A stretch of DNA of 64,000 nucleotides from Verrucomicrobiaceae bacterium (GCA_027485995.1 JAIXPW010000263.1:1-64000); one strand, 5' to 3'. Positions 1-10,509 are shown, counted from the first letter of the stretch. Made by a program: numbers and translations. The notes: generated by a model from the letters alone, not told the origin.

Positions 1-118
1 CGCCCTGCTGCCCGCCAACTGGCGTCCCGACACCACAGCCCGAGCCCAGAAACTCGCGGCCTCGTGAAGCCTGATCAACAAGCAAAGCCCGGCACCGGGT
101 GCTCCGTGGAGCGCTTAC
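1..118 (+). mobile_element. Right end of an IS66-like insertion sequence
   Basis: Read on the minus strand from 118, the end begins GTAAGCGCTCC. IS66-family ends are known to start with GTAA and usually GTAAGC. Bases 2-67 encode the last 21 codons of an open frame, including ALLPANWRP, which resembles the LLP.W tail of IS66 TnpC transposases. Methylase homology resumes right after base 118, at the codons for EWLSMMYP. IS66 elements make 8-bp target duplications, so 119-126 would be the right copy; the left copy lies outside the window. The end sequence, tail motif and homology junction agree, but the rest of the element is not visible. Confidence 0.65.
2..67 (+). pseudogene. 3' end of a transposase-like gene (IS66 TnpC tail, cut by the window edge)
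   Basis: This is an open frame entering from the left edge and stopping at TGA 65-67. Only 21 residues are visible, with ALLPANWRP and a basic tail. The LLP.W pattern and its position about 50 bases before a GTAAGC end suggest IS66 TnpC. It is partial because of the window, not necessarily broken. Too little is present for a firm family call. Confidence 0.4.
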
Positions 119-1612
119 GAATGGTTGAGCATGATGTATCCACGACTCAAGTTGGCGAGGAATCTACTCAGAAATGATGGGGTAATTTTCATCTCAATAG
201 ATGACGGCGAGGTCGCCAACTTACGACGAGTTTGTGACGAGATCTTCGGAGAATCCAATTTCGTTGCTGAGATAGTCTGGGAGGGTGCTAACAAGAATAC
301 TGCCCAGCAAGTGGGCGTATCTCATGAGTATGTGGTTGTTTATGCCAAATCTAAAGAAACCCTAGAACGGAATTGGTCTATCAAGAAAGACGACGTTTCG
401 TCCGTGCTTCGTGAAGTTGAAAGACTCAAGAAACTTCACGGCGATGATTTCGACGCAGCGTCAGACGATCTCGCTGGTTGGTATCGAGCCATGAAAGGCA
501 AGCCTGCATTCGCTCATAGGCGTTTCCGCTACATTGACGGTAGAGGGGTTTACAAGGAAGACGATCCAACGGCACCAGGGGGACGCAAGTTTCAACTTGT
601 GGATCCACGTAACGGAAATTTTATCCCTCTCAGAAAAAACAGGGGGTGGAGTTTCGATCAATCTGAGTTCAATCGGCTCGTGAGTGAGGATAGAATCTCG
701 TTTATCACCGAATCAACAATCATGGTCCGTCGCTATCTGCACGAAACTGATCGAATCACCCCGCCCAGCGTCTTTTACCAACCAGCAAGGTCAGCCTCTG
801 AAAGGCTTGCTAGCCTCCTCGAAAGCTCAATTTTTCCATTTCCTAAAGATGAGCTTGTTCTCAAGAGCTTAGTAGAAATGGCAGGTGGCGAAACTTGCGG
901 CGACTCGATCATTGTCGACTTCTTCTCCGGCAGTGCCACTACCGCCCACGCCGTCATGCAGCTCAACGCCGAGGACGGCGGGAAGCGGCGGCACATCATG
1001 GTGCAGCTCCCGGAGCCCTGCGGTGAGAAGAGCGAGGCATTCAAGGCCGGTTTCAAGACCATCGCCGAGATCGGCAAAGAGCGCATCCGCCGCGCTGGGA
1101 AGAAGATCCTGGAAGAGTGGCAGGCCAAACAAGCCAAGGAGAAGTCCAAGCCAGGCGACCTTCTTCATCCACCATCCACGATCTCCGATTCAACATCTCC
1201 CCCGGACATCGGCTTCCGCGTCCTCAAGATCGACAGCTCGAACATGGCCGACGTCTATTACCAGCCGGACGAGCTGACGCAGGACGACCTGGCACTGCAA
1301 GTGGACAACCTCAAACCTGGGCGCAAGCCAGAGGATCTGTTGTTCCAAGTCCTGCTCGATTGGGGCGTGGATCTCGCCCTGCCCATCAACGAGGAGACCA
1401 TCCTCAAGCGGCGCATCTTCTTCGTCGCCGACAACGCGCTCGCCGCCTGCTTCGATACCGGTCTGGACGAGGACTTCGTCAAGGAACTCGCCAAGCGCCA
1501 GCCCCTCCGCGCCGTCTTCCGGGATTCCGGCTACGCCAGTGACGCCGTGAAGATCAACTTCGAGCAAATCTTCAAGGCCCTCAGCCCGCACACGGAACTG
1601 AAAACCCTCTGA
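119..1612 (+). pseudogene. mod: Type III restriction-modification methylase (Mod), 5'-truncated by an IS
   Basis: Beta-class type III Mod enzymes carry DPPY (motif IV) near the N-terminus, then a target recognition region, then the AdoMet motif. Here the frame starts at EWLSMMYPRLKLAR. The AdoMet motif DFFSGSATTAHAV lies near residue 265 of the reading that begins at TTG 125. An in-frame stop at 65-67 means no DPPY can be joined to it, and the upstream bases belong to an IS66-like end. The remaining 495 residues cover the recognition and C-terminal parts, compared with about 600-650 in intact relatives. It should be catalytically dead but might still be made from TTG 125 and bind Res. The next gene starts 2 bases after the stop. 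Confidence 0.8.
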
Positions 1613-1614
1613 GA

Positions 1615-3855
1615 ATGGCCGAGCTGAGACAAGACAGCCGTGTATGGAAGGTTGGCTCCCGCTGGAGCCATGACGGAAACGTGGGCAGCTGTATCCTGGA
1701 TCTCTTCCGCCAGCATCACATCGTTTTCGTCGGGCACGAACATGGGCACTTCAGTCGCATCAGGGAGGGCGATTTGGTGATCATTTCAAGCGGCACCCGG
1801 GTCGTAGCCCTTGGCAGGGCGATGGAGGCTGCAAAGCCCTTCGACGAAACCGGAGTCCGCTTCACACCCGAAGAATGGCCGAATGTACATCCAGAGGACA
1901 TCGGCCAAGCCTGCCGGCTCAGCTATCAGGATCTCAAGGAAGAAGACTTCGTGGATTACCGCATCGGAGCGTTCCACGAAGTGCATGAGAAAGCGGAGCA
2001 CTACCGAAAACTTTACGGATCCTATCAATCCGCCAGGCAGCACGACGAGTTCTCGATCAAAGCCCGGAGCTGCACGTTAGAGCGCAATGCATCATCACCG
2101 GACGATGTCTTGCTTGGTCCGGCCTGTCGCTACCACATACCGATTTTTCAGCGTCCTTATTCATGGGGTGCTCCGGAAGTCCGCCGCCTCCTGATGGACC
2201 TCCTGAACGCCTTTGAAGGTCGCTTGGGCCGCGCCAAGAGGGAACCGATGTTCATCGGCACCATGCAGGTTTCCGCAGCCAAGATCGTGGAAGAGGGACG
2301 ATTCACCCGGTGCTACGACATCATCGACGGTCAGCAGCGCATGACCACGATAGCCCTGACCCTGCGGGCAATCCAGATCCTCGGCGGCACCGCGTCCGCC
2401 GGGAACATTGACTGGCTCAGCACTTCCATCGGCGGGAACACGCAGCAGGGCTATCTTGACCAAGCTCTCAATCACCCAGCTCCCAAGGAAACCTCAGACT
2501 CGCAGAACCACTACCTGGAGAATCTCAAGCGGATCATTTCCCATCTCGAAGAAGACGACGCTCTGGCAAGCCCCGCAGACTTCACAGCATTCAAGGACTA
2601 CCTGACGAGTCGGGTATTCTTTGTCGTCATCGAGACCCGCGCCGGCCTGTCCAAGACCCTGCAGATCTTCGATTCGATCAACACCTCAGGAATGGACCTG
2701 AACGGCGGTGACGTTTTCAAAATCCGCTACTTCGAGTATCTCCGGGAGCACGAAGGCCATGAGGAGTCCATCTTCGAGACCATCTCGGGCCTCTACACGA
2801 AGATCGATCAACGGAACAAGGAGCTGGGCGAGCAGAAGATCCGGATGGAAGGAATCCTGGACTGTGCCAAGTGGATCGTGTGCGAACGACTGGGTCTCCT
2901 ATATCCAGCTCGCGAGCTGACCGGAACGACCTTCTTCGACCGGCTGTTCGACACCGTGCTCAAGATCGAGAGTTGGGATAACTTCCCCTACGACAAGTGC
3001 ATGGAGGTCAAGCTGCCTACCAGCTTGTTCGATGAGGTGATCGAAGCCGCCACGGAGTGGCACCGCGCTTGGCCGGCTCTCAGCCCGGAAGCAATGGCGA
3101 TGGACACCTTCATGTGGTGGAGCCGCTATGGAAACTACCATGATCCTCTCACGATCCTCTTCAGGTGGCGCTTCCGGCCGAGTCATGAGGAAATCGAGGA
3201 TTTCCTCATCACCAGCGGCAAGCTGCTCTTGATCTACAGCCTTCGCTTCCAGAAGAAGACTTACGATGGGCGTGGCGTCATGCACAAGGTGCTCGGAGGA
3301 GTCTGTGCGAAGAGTGCGACCATGGCTGACCTGCGCTTGATGATTCTGGAATCCTGTCACGAAAACTCGGCTGCTGTGGTTGATCTCTTGATGCGCGATT
3401 GGCTGGCACACCTCCCGAAGAGCAAGAACCTAGTTTGCCGGCTTGTGGCCCTGCTCGACGAACTTGAAGTGACCCCGGGCTGCGGTCGCTCCCTTTGCGA
3501 CCTCCTCTTTTGGAAGGAGGAAATCGACATCGAGCACATCGAGGCAGCCAACCACAAGGACGGCAGCATCCGCACGGAGATTCAGACGCTCTGGGGTCAA
3601 GACCTTCACGGTCTGGGTAATCTCATCGTTCTGGAACGCGGCAAGAATCGAGGTGGAGAGGTGTCCAATCACGCATATTCCATCAAAAGGGAAGCTTACC
3701 TGAAGAGCGCCTTCGCGACTGTCAAAATGTTTGCCGAGGAACATGAAGAGTGGACCCTCAAAAAGGCCCAAGACCGCAAGAAGGCCCTTGCCAAACGAAT
3801 TACCGATTACTTATGCGGCCCTGAAGCCGTTTCACACATTGATTCTCAAGCATGA
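1615..3855 (+). CDS. EVE-like + DUF262 + DUF1524 (HNH) protein within a type III R-M operon
   Basis: The protein has 746 residues. Residues 1-110 look like an EVE/PUA-type domain, a fold known to read modified bases: the pattern is [23 protein letters not shown]262 follows, with [10 protein letters not shown] at 175-184 and DGQQRMTT at 238-245. The C-terminus has the DUF1524 HNH pattern, IDIEHIEAA near 637 and [12 protein letters not shown] near 667. DUF262/DUF1524 proteins include the GmrSD-type modification-dependent nucleases, so a role restricting modified DNA is inferred. It starts 2 bases after the truncated mod and overlaps res by ATGA, so all three are probably co-transcribed. The key nuclease residues appear present. 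The EVE assignment is by pattern only. Confidence 0.75.
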   Translation: MAELRQDSRVWKVGSRWSHDGNVGSCILDLFRQHHIVFVGHEHGHFSRIREGDLVIISSGTRVVALGRAMEAAKPFDETGVRFTPEEWPNVHPEDIGQACRLSYQDLKEEDFVDYRIGAFHEVHEKAEHYRKLYGSYQSARQHDEFSIKARSCTLERNASSPDDVLLGPACRYHIPIFQRPYSWGAPEVRRLLMDLLNAFEGRLGRAKREPMFIGTMQVSAAKIVEEGRFTRCYDIIDGQQRMTTIALTLRAIQILGGTASAGNIDWLSTSIGGNTQQGYLDQALNHPAPKETSDSQNHYLENLKRIISHLEEDDALASPADFTAFKDYLTSRVFFVVIETRAGLSKTLQIFDSINTSGMDLNGGDVFKIRYFEYLREHEGHEESIFETISGLYTKIDQRNKELGEQKIRMEGILDCAKWIVCERLGLLYPARELTGTTFFDRLFDTVLKIESWDNFPYDKCMEVKLPTSLFDEVIEAATEWHRAWPALSPEAMAMDTFMWWSRYGNYHDPLTILFRWRFRPSHEEIEDFLITSGKLLLIYSLRFQKKTYDGRGVMHKVLGGVCAKSATMADLRLMILESCHENSAAVVDLLMRDWLAHLPKSKNLVCRLVALLDELEVTPGCGRSLCDLLFWKEEIDIEHIEAANHKDGSIRTEIQTLWGQDLHGLGNLIVLERGKNRGGEVSNHAYSIKREAYLKSAFATVKMFAEEHEEWTLKKAQDRKKALAKRITDYLCGPEAVSHIDSQA

Positions 3856-6800
3856 AGATCCAGTTCAAGCACAAGGAATACCAGGAAGCCGCCGTCGCGG
3901 ATGTGGCCGATTGCTTCGCTGGCCAGCCGAAGGTGGAGGGTATGACCTACCGCCTGGACCCGGGCAAGTTGCCCGCGTCTGCCAGCCAGGCTGAACTGGA
4001 CTACGGCATTGACGCCTTCCGTAACGCGCCAATCGCCCTAGAAAAGGCGCAGCTGCTCGAAAACATCCAGAAGGTCCAACGCCGCCGCAACCTGCCGCAG
4101 TCCAAGGCGCTGGTCCCCACCAAGAACTGCGAGTTCAACCTGGACGTGGAGATGGAGACTGGCACGGGCAAGACCTATGTCTATATCCGCACCATGCTGG
4201 AGCTGAACCGCCGCTATGGCTGGAGCAAGTTCATTATCGTGGTGCCCAGCATCGCCATCCGCGAGGGCGTGCAGAAGTCGCTGGAGATCACCGCCGAGCA
4301 CTTCCTGCAGGACTACGGCAAGCGCCCACGCTTCTTCACCTATGACTCCAAGTCTCCCCACAAGCTGGAGAGCTTCGCTTCCGATGGTGGCGTCAACGTG
4401 ATGATCATCAACGTGCAGGCCTTCGCCGCCCGCCGGGGAGATGATCTCCCTGCGGGCAAGGACGCCCGACGGATCTACGAGGAACTCGACGAGTTCCAGT
4501 CCCGTCGCCCCATCGATGTACTCAAGGCCACTCGCCCGATCCTGATCCTCGACGAGCCGCAGAAGATGGAAGGCCCGGCGACGACGAAGTCGCTGGCCGA
4601 ATTCAACCCTCTCTTCGTCCTGCGCTACTCAGCCACCCACAAGACGGAGCACAACAAGGTCCACCGCCTCGACGCGCTCGATGCTTACAACCAGAAGCTG
4701 GTCAAAAAGATTCGCGTCCATGGTATCGCCCAGAAAGGCCTCAGCGGTACCACCCGCTACCTTTACCTGGAGTCGATCATCGTTTCCAAGAAAGCCCCGA
4801 TCGGCCGTTTGGAGTTCGAGGTGAAAGATCAGAGCGGCACCATTCGCCGGGTGCTCCGCAAGGTGGGTGTGGGGGACAATCTCAAGACTCTCTCAAATGA
4901 TCTCGCTGGTTACGACGGCTACGTCGTCTCGGAGGTCGACGCGCTGCGCAACACCATTAGCTTCACCAACGGCGTCGTGCTGCAGGCCGGTACGGTCTCC
5001 GGCGATGTGAACGAAACCACCCTGCGACGCATCCAGATACGCGAGACCATCCGTGCCCACTTCGACAACGAGCGGCGCTTGTTCGCAGAGGGCATCAAGG
5101 TCCTCAGCCTGTTCTTCATCGACGAGGTGGCGAAGTATCGCCAATACGACGACGCTGGCGAGCAGCCCGGCGAATACGCCCGGATCTTCGAGGAAGAGTA
5201 TGCCCTGCAACTCAACGAGGAACTCGAACTGGAGGACACCCCTTACCAGCGGTTCCTCAAGGACATCCCGCCCGCCAATACCCACAACGGCTACTTCTCC
5301 ATCGACAAGAAGAGCAAGCGGCTCGTGGATCCCACTGTCGCCGCACGCGGCGAGGATGCTGGCAACGCTACCGACGTGGACGCCTACGACCTGATCCTCC
5401 GGGACAAGGAGACCCTACTGTCCTTTCCCGACCCGAAGGACGACTCCGACACGCGGCTCCGCAAACAGGTGCGCTTCATCTTCTCCCACTCCGCCCTGCG
5501 CGAGGGCTGGGACAACCCGAACGTCTTCGTCATCTGCACGCTCAAGCACAGTGACAGCACGATCTCCCGCCGCCAGGAAGTCGGCCGTGGCATGCGCCTC
5601 TGCGTGAACCACTACGGTGAGCGCATGGACAACCCCGCCACCGCCCACGACATCAACGTGCTTACGGTCGTGGCGAACGAGTCCTACGAGGACTTCGTGA
5701 AGGGCCTGCAATCGGACATTCAGGACAGCCTGTCCGCACGCCCCCGGGAGGCGAACGAAGCCTACTTCACCGGCAAGGTGCTGGCCGCTGCCGGACCGGA
5801 TGGTGCGGACCTGACCGTGACGCCCAACATGGCACGTGGCATTTACGACTACCTGGTTGAAAACCGCTACAAAGATCGCGCCAACCATATCACGGACACC
5901 TACCATCAGGCGAAGAAGGACGGTGCGCTGGCAGAGCTACCCGAAGACCTGAAACCGCACGCGGCTCAGATCTTCGGACTGATCGACTCCGTCTTCTCCG
6001 AAGGCGCGCTTCCCAATTACGAGGACAGTCGCGGAACCAAGCAGAACGTCCTGAACGACAACTTCCACAAGAAGGAGTTCCAGGATCTCTGGCGCAAAAT
6101 CAACCGCAGGGCAGCCTATACCGTCGCCTTCGACTCAGACGAGCTGATCACAAAGGCCGTGAAGACGCTCAACGCGGACCTTCGGGTCGAGAAGCTCAAA
6201 TTCGTCATCAAGAAGGGCGAGATGGATAGCGCGCTCACATCCGACGACCTCGCCGGGAGGCGCGCCTTCAACGTGCAGGAACAGACGACGGAGTCCGCCC
6301 GGGGCAGCATTCGCGCCTCCGTCAGCTACGATCTTATCGGGTCCATCGCGGAGAACACCCAGCTAACCCGCCGCACCGTGGCCTCCATCCTCTCGTGGCT
6401 TGAGCTGCCCGTTTTCAATCAATTCAAGGCCAACCCAGAGGCATTCATCGCCCGGGCCTCCACCCTGATCAAGGAGCAGAAGGCGACGATGATCATCGAG
6501 CACCTCGCCTATGATCCCATCGAGGGCAACTACGATGCCGAGATCACGGCTGTGGCAAAGACCCCCTTGGACTTCTCCAAGGCCTTCAAGGCGAAGAACC
6601 ACATCTACGACTACGTCTTCACCGACTCCAAGATAGAACGCGAGTTCGCGGAGGAACTGGACGCCAGCACCGAAGTGAAGGTGTACGCCAAGTTGCCCAA
6701 AGGCTTCGCCATTCCCACACCGGTCGGCGACTACAACCCGGACTGGGCCGTCGCATTTGACGCCGGCAAGGTGCGCCACATCTACTTCATCGCAGAGACC

Positions 6801-6947
6801 AAAGGCAGCATGTCCTCGCTCGAACTCCGTGAGATCGAAGCCGCCCGAATCGACTGTGCCCGCAAGTTCTTCGCCAGGATCACCTCCAACGAGGTCAAAT
6901 ACGACGTGGTCAACAGCTACGAGAAACTGATGGAACTGGTGAAGTAG
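3852..6947 (+). CDS. res: Type III restriction enzyme, Res subunit (helicase + endonuclease)
   Basis: The protein has 1031 residues, the usual size for Res. Walker A ETGTGKT is near residue 102, the type III-specific Walker B LDEPQ near 233, SATH follows, and helicase motif [12 protein letters not shown] is near 573. The C-terminal PD-(D/E)XK nuclease shows NPDWAVAF near 962 and AETKG near 980. All expected motifs are present, so this subunit looks intact. Res normally needs Mod for target recognition, and the local mod has lost its N-terminus. The start overlaps the previous stop in an ATGA. A convergent exonuclease gene ends 61 bases downstream and no clear terminator lies between them. Confidence 0.93.
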   Translation: MKIQFKHKEYQEAAVADVADCFAGQPKVEGMTYRLDPGKLPASASQAELDYGIDAFRNAPIALEKAQLLENIQKVQRRRNLPQSKALVPTKNCEFNLDVEMETGTGKTYVYIRTMLELNRRYGWSKFIIVVPSIAIREGVQKSLEITAEHFLQDYGKRPRFFTYDSKSPHKLESFASDGGVNVMIINVQAFAARRGDDLPAGKDARRIYEELDEFQSRRPIDVLKATRPILILDEPQKMEGPATTKSLAEFNPLFVLRYSATHKTEHNKVHRLDALDAYNQKLVKKIRVHGIAQKGLSGTTRYLYLESIIVSKKAPIGRLEFEVKDQSGTIRRVLRKVGVGDNLKTLSNDLAGYDGYVVSEVDALRNTISFTNGVVLQAGTVSGDVNETTLRRIQIRETIRAHFDNERRLFAEGIKVLSLFFIDEVAKYRQYDDAGEQPGEYARIFEEEYALQLNEELELEDTPYQRFLKDIPPANTHNGYFSIDKKSKRLVDPTVAARGEDAGNATDVDAYDLILRDKETLLSFPDPKDDSDTRLRKQVRFIFSHSALREGWDNPNVFVICTLKHSDSTISRRQEVGRGMRLCVNHYGERMDNPATAHDINVLTVVANESYEDFVKGLQSDIQDSLSARPREANEAYFTGKVLAAAGPDGADLTVTPNMARGIYDYLVENRYKDRANHITDTYHQAKKDGALAELPEDLKPHAAQIFGLIDSVFSEGALPNYEDSRGTKQNVLNDNFHKKEFQDLWRKINRRAAYTVAFDSDELITKAVKTLNADLRVEKLKFVIKKGEMDSALTSDDLAGRRAFNVQEQTTESARGSIRASVSYDLIGSIAENTQLTRRTVASILSWLELPVFNQFKANPEAFIARASTLIKEQKATMIIEHLAYDPIEGNYDAEITAVAKTPLDFSKAFKAKNHIYDYVFTDSKIEREFAEELDASTEVKVYAKLPKGFAIPTPVGDYNPDWAVAFDAGKVRHIYFIAETKGSMSSLELREIEAARIDCARKFFARITSNEVKYDVVNSYEKLMELVK

Positions 6948-7008
6948 AGTGCCAGCTAGCTCAGAAAGCGACGTCCGTAATGTGGAGCTTCACCGGCGGC
7001 TGGGACAT

Positions 7009-7539
7009 TTACTTGTTTCGAGCGTGCCTGAGACACTCAAGGAGCAGTCTGCAATCTGCCAGCGCCCGGTGAGCTCCATTGTCGTCGAGGCCGAGTGCAT
7101 CGACCAGTTTCGGCAGGCCGTAGCTCTTGTGCCCAGGCAGCAGGCGCTTGAATACCGGGATCGAGCATTCGAGCTGAAAGTTGGCTTGTAAGCCTGACCG
7201 CCGCGCAGAGGCATTCAGGAAGCTCTGATCGAACTTCGCATTGTGAGCGAATGTGGTGTGGGCATGGGTGAAGCGATGGATTTCTCGGAGAGACTCCGCC
7301 AGTCCGCGGCCTTTGGATCGAAGTAACCCATCTGTGATTCCAGTGAGCCTTGTGATGTGGTAGGGGACCGGGTTTTCGATGCGGATGAGGAAGTTCGTTT
7401 CTTCGAGGATCTCAAGCCTCTCACTGACACGGATGGCCGCGATCTCAGTGATTTCATGGCTGTCTGCGGAAAAGCCGGTGGTCTCGATGTCCAGCAGGCA
7501 GAAGGGTGCGCGCCCGATCAGGGTTTCAGTTTGATTCAT
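7009..7539 (-). CDS. DnaQ-like 3'-5' exonuclease (DEDDh)
   Basis: The 176-residue protein is a single exonuclease domain. LDIETTG carries Exo I residues D17 and E19, HNAKFD gives D104, and HRALADC gives H157 and D162. This is the full DEDDh set, so activity on DNA or RNA ends is likely. It is a stand-alone protein, not fused to a polymerase. Its start overlaps the WYL regulator stop by 4 bases (7536-7539), so the two form one transcript. The substrate is unknown; a nuclease paired with a WYL regulator beside restriction genes suggests a defence role. A housekeeping proofreading subunit is less likely in this context. Confidence 0.85.
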   Translation of the reverse strand: MNQTETLIGRAPFCLLDIETTGFSADSHEITEIAAIRVSERLEILEETNFLIRIENPVPYHITRLTGITDGLLRSKGRGLAESLREIHRFTHAHTTFAHNAKFDQSFLNASARRSGLQANFQLECSIPVFKRLLPGHKSYGLPKLVDALGLDDNGAHRALADCRLLLECLRHARNK

Positions 7540-8501
7540 GCGTCGTAGGTGCTTCTTAGTCGGTTCAGCTCCTCGCAGATCAATTCACGTAGCTCGGTGG
7601 GAGTGATCACCGTGGCGGCACTGCCGAAGCTCAACACCCAGCTCTTCACTTCCACCAGCTCACAGACCTCCAGGTGGACTCGAACCCGATCAGGTGCGAG
7701 TTTCTCCAACCGCTGGCTGGGATGCCAGCAACGCTCCTGGGCAAGACGAGCCCAGGAGCCGGAAAGCTCGACGCAAACTTGGTAGAGAGATCCATCGCTG
7801 GAGTAGGGAGTCCAGATTCCGAAAGCGTGCTGATACCGATCTTCGAACTCTGGAACGACGAAGCCTTCCGGGGTCGGTTGAACGTTGACCTCAGAGATTC
7901 TTGGTAAGGCGTAAGTTCGCTGGTCCTCTGCTTTCAAATCCCAGGCGACGAGATACCAGCACTGATCCCGGCAGATCAAACGAAGCGGAAAAATCCGGCG
8001 AGTGAACTCATGATCATCCTCCAGCTTCCGGTAGCGGATATTCACGATCTGTTCGTGGAGAATGGCGAGGGTGAGCTTTCCATGGATATCGCAGTTCAGT
8101 GAACCGAGACCAGAGTGAGGGCGCTGCTCGATGACTTCGCCGAGGTCATCCCAACCGATCCCCCTCAAGGCCTCGGTCCTGCGACAAAGCCGGGACAGTT
8201 CGCTGCGAATCTCCAGAACCAACTTGGAGTCTCCCAGCAATCGAAGTGCTTCATGAGCCATAGCCAATGCCGCGACTTCCTGAGGGGCCGTGATACGGGC
8301 TTCAGCCAGCGAGGGCTCCCGCAGGAAATAGCCATCTTTCCCTGACTCGATCGGCCATCGCTCATGGTCCCTCAATTCGTTGACATAGCGCTGAATGGAT
8401 TTCTCGCTGCACTCTAAGCGCTGGGCCAGCTCCACGGCCTTCCACCTACCGCGTTCATGGAAGGCGGATTTGACCAAATACAGACGGTGGGACTTGGACA
8501 T
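7536..8501 (-). CDS. WYL-domain transcriptional regulator
   Basis: The protein has 321 residues. Residues 5-60 form a DeoR/HTH_11-type winged helix (ELAQRLECSEKSIQRYVNEL). The WYL domain spans about 141-215, with WYLVAW at 182-187, followed by a C-terminal extension. WYL regulators such as BrxR and CapW control defence operons, and the WYL domain is thought to sense nucleic-acid ligands. Here it heads a two-gene operon with the exonuclease and lies convergent to the type III restriction genes. Autoregulation is plausible, but no operator was identified in the 49 bases before 8551. Confidence 0.85.
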   Translation of the reverse strand: MSKSHRLYLVKSAFHERGRWKAVELAQRLECSEKSIQRYVNELRDHERWPIESGKDGYFLREPSLAEARITAPQEVAALAMAHEALRLLGDSKLVLEIRSELSRLCRRTEALRGIGWDDLGEVIEQRPHSGLGSLNCDIHGKLTLAILHEQIVNIRYRKLEDDHEFTRRIFPLRLICRDQCWYLVAWDLKAEDQRTYALPRISEVNVQPTPEGFVVPEFEDRYQHAFGIWTPYSSDGSLYQVCVELSGSWARLAQERCWHPSQRLEKLAPDRVRVHLEVCELVEVKSWVLSFGSAATVITPTELRELICEELNRLRSTYDA

Positions 8502-8550
8502 GCGAGAGGCTGGGCGAATCGACAGCGGATTTCAATGGGTGTGAGATCGC

Positions 8551-8799
8551 TCAAAGGGCGGGCTGATGCTTCCCTTTGTTGGCACCATCTGGATGGCGCG
8601 AGCAGGAACTACCGGTGAGCGACGAGATCGACGAGCTGTGGGAGCCACAATACTTGCAGGTGTATCTGGACTTCTCGCCTCCTTCGTAGAGAGCGTGCTT
8701 GCCCCGATTGGGCCCATCGGGATGGCGAGAGCAGGAGCTGCCGGTGAGGCTTGAGACAGAAGAGGCTTTGTGCCCGCAGTATTTGCAATGGTAGTTCAT
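8551..8799 (-). CDS. Small duplicated CCCH zinc-binding protein
   Basis: The 82-residue protein is made almost wholly of two similar halves. Half one has C5, C8, C23, H26 and H35; half two has C48, C51, C66, H69 and H78. Each unit reads C-x2-C-x14-C-x2-H-x8-H, with shared text KYCG, SSLTGSSCSRHPDG and GKH. Each probably binds one zinc ion. The duplication is also plain in the DNA, with the two copies in tandem. The exact family was not recognised. It is monocistronic or loosely linked to the WYL regulator downstream. It may be a nucleic-acid-binding accessory protein, but nothing proves this. Confidence 0.65.
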   Translation of the reverse strand: MNYHCKYCGHKASSVSSLTGSSCSRHPDGPNRGKHALYEGGEKSRYTCKYCGSHSSSISSLTGSSCSRHPDGANKGKHQPAL

Positions 8800-8898
8800 G
8801 GAATTGGATCGTTCGCCGTGAGTGGGAGAGGTGGCGTGAAAGGGCAGACTGGCAGGGCATCACGGACAAAGGCTGTCCTACATGCGATTTTGTTGGAT

Positions 8899-9957
8899 TC
8901 AGGAGACGATTTGATCGTCAGGTGCTTCGGCAGGCTGAGGCTTGTCCGCGTCGTAAGCGTCCCAGGCTTCTCGCAATTCGGCTTTCTCCAACGAGTAGGA
9001 GTCGAAGCGCGGGATTTCCTGGTGAAATGTCAGACTAACGATCCCGGTCTTGCCGCTGCGATTTCTCGCTAAGTGGAGTTCGGCGTTACCGGCTCTGCAT
9101 CCCTTGTGGTGATCGCTGCGATGGAGGAGTCCGATCTGGTCGGCATACAGCTCGATCTGAGTGGCGTGGAGAAGTTCCGCGAGTAGGGGAGCACCAAACG
9201 GCTCGCCAGTTCGATGCGGCAGGCCGGTGCCGAGATTGCTGGTGACGAGAACCACGATTCCAAGCCCTCTAGCGAGACTTCGGAGGGAGCTAAGGACTTC
9301 ACCAACCTCATCTTCTTTGCTGAATGCCGGATGTTTGAACGCCGTCGTGAGCAGGGCCACATCGTCAATCGCAACAAGCGAACGCCCGTTCTCTTCGTGG
9401 AATTGGCTGGCTACTTCGCAGATTTCGTCTATCGACTGTGAACGGTCGTCCACCTTGATCTTCGAGTTGGCCAGCGCGAGTGCGGCACGCTGGATGTTCA
9501 GCAGGTCTGCCTTTGAGGCGATGCCCGGTCCTGCCAGTCGTATCGAATCAACACGTGCATTTGAGAAGAGCAGGCGCTCGACCACCCTGGTGGAGTCCAA
9601 TCCAAGTGAGAAGACCAACACAGGGAGAGAGAAATCCAAGCCGACACTTTCGACAACATTCAGCAAGAAGGTCGTCTTTCCCATCGCCGGCCGTGATGCC
9701 ACAACGAAGAGGTTGCCGGGCTGAAAGCCACCGGCGAGAAGGTCGAGGTCGGGAAACCCGGACGGCGTCCCGCACGCAAAATCCTCGCCGGCCAGGGTTT
9801 TCTCCAGTCGTTCAATCACCTGACAAACGGCGCTCCGCATGCTTAAGCCGCCGCCGGAGGTAGCTTGTTCCGACGAGGGAGGTGTTGAATCCGAAACCGT
9901 GTGCATCGGTGTGATCTTAGCCGACGAACCCGGACAGAAGTTGTCCTGAAAGGTCAT
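8899..9957 (-). CDS. DnaB-like RecA-fold ATPase, no N-terminal domain
   Basis: The protein has 352 residues. Walker A is SRPAMGKTT at 88-96, Walker B is LVAIDDVALL, and the late signature LARNRSGKTGIVSLTF matches the DnaB arginine-finger strand. The DnaB N-terminal helical domain is absent; only a roughly 40-residue low-complexity lead replaces it. The DnaB H1a motif FSLEM reads FSLGL here, so the glutamate thought to act in ATP hydrolysis is missing. It may be a loader, regulator or structural relative rather than a processive helicase. It sits at the left end of the minus-strand element with ligase and polymerase genes. The start at 9957 is the longest option; M18 is an alternative. Confidence 0.75.
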   Translation of the reverse strand: MTFQDNFCPGSSAKITPMHTVSDSTPPSSEQATSGGGLSMRSAVCQVIERLEKTLAGEDFACGTPSGFPDLDLLAGGFQPGNLFVVASRPAMGKTTFLLNVVESVGLDFSLPVLVFSLGLDSTRVVERLLFSNARVDSIRLAGPGIASKADLLNIQRAALALANSKIKVDDRSQSIDEICEVASQFHEENGRSLVAIDDVALLTTAFKHPAFSKEDEVGEVLSSLRSLARGLGIVVLVTSNLGTGLPHRTGEPFGAPLLAELLHATQIELYADQIGLLHRSDHHKGCRAGNAELHLARNRSGKTGIVSLTFHQEIPRFDSYSLEKAELREAWDAYDADKPQPAEAPDDQIVS

Positions 9958-10011
9958 TTCACGCGCCTAATAGGCATGCCCTAAACATCATCAATAATCA
10001 TGACGCTAATC

Positions 10012-10509
10012 CTAGGAATTTGCGTCGTCCCACTTCACCCTCGCGAGCTTACCGCTGCCTTTCCCAAGCTTCCTCCGGTCGATCATCTTCGCGTCAAAGG
10101 CCCAATCTTTTCCGATTCGCACCACCACCAACTTGTTGAAGTTTCCTGCTCTCTTGACCAAAACCTCGGTTTCCGACTTTTCGGGCGAGATGGTCTTCAC
10201 CTCCACAAAATCGTTTCCAAGACGACCGTCCGACCCGGGAGCATGCGGCCGGTGCCTTTTGATCCCGTACTTGATTTCGGCATAGAACTCTCCCAACTCT
10301 CCCCAGATTTGGAGGTATCGCCCTGTCAGAGAGTGATACTCGGCCGCCGCGTTCACCAGTGCTTCGAAGGTCCGGACAACGGCGACAGTCGATTGAGGAA
10401 ATGCTTCCCTGATTTCATAGTCTTCGCGCAGTTCGTTGATGAAATCCCAGCTAATCCAATCGCCGTCATCCCAAAAGCCGCTCGTCGGGTCGAATGTCTC
10501 TTCGCGCAT
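10012..10509 (-). CDS. Hypothetical protein, possible PD-(D/E)XK-like core
   Basis: The 165-residue protein belongs to no family I can name with confidence. The middle reads GELGEFYAEIKYGI, then GSDGRLGNDFVEVKTIS. The order E...D...EVK resembles a PD-(D/E)XK nuclease core, and such small proteins occur in mobile elements. The N-terminus is acidic and rich in aromatic residues. It lies between the degenerate AAA gene upstream, with a hairpin in between, and the DnaB-like gene. A nuclease or DNA-binding role is only an inference from this motif order. Confidence 0.55.
   Translation of the reverse strand: MREETFDPTSGFWDDGDWISWDFINELREDYEIREAFPQSTVAVVRTFEALVNAAAEYHSLTGRYLQIWGELGEFYAEIKYGIKRHRPHAPGSDGRLGNDFVEVKTISPEKSETEVLVKRAGNFNKLVVVRIGKDWAFDAKMIDRRKLGKGSGKLARVKWDDANS

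Noticed and set aside
7670..7695. Possible tRNA-like or attachment fragment (GGACTCGAACCC)
   Set aside because: It resembles a T-arm but lies inside the WYL gene and no other tRNA part is present.
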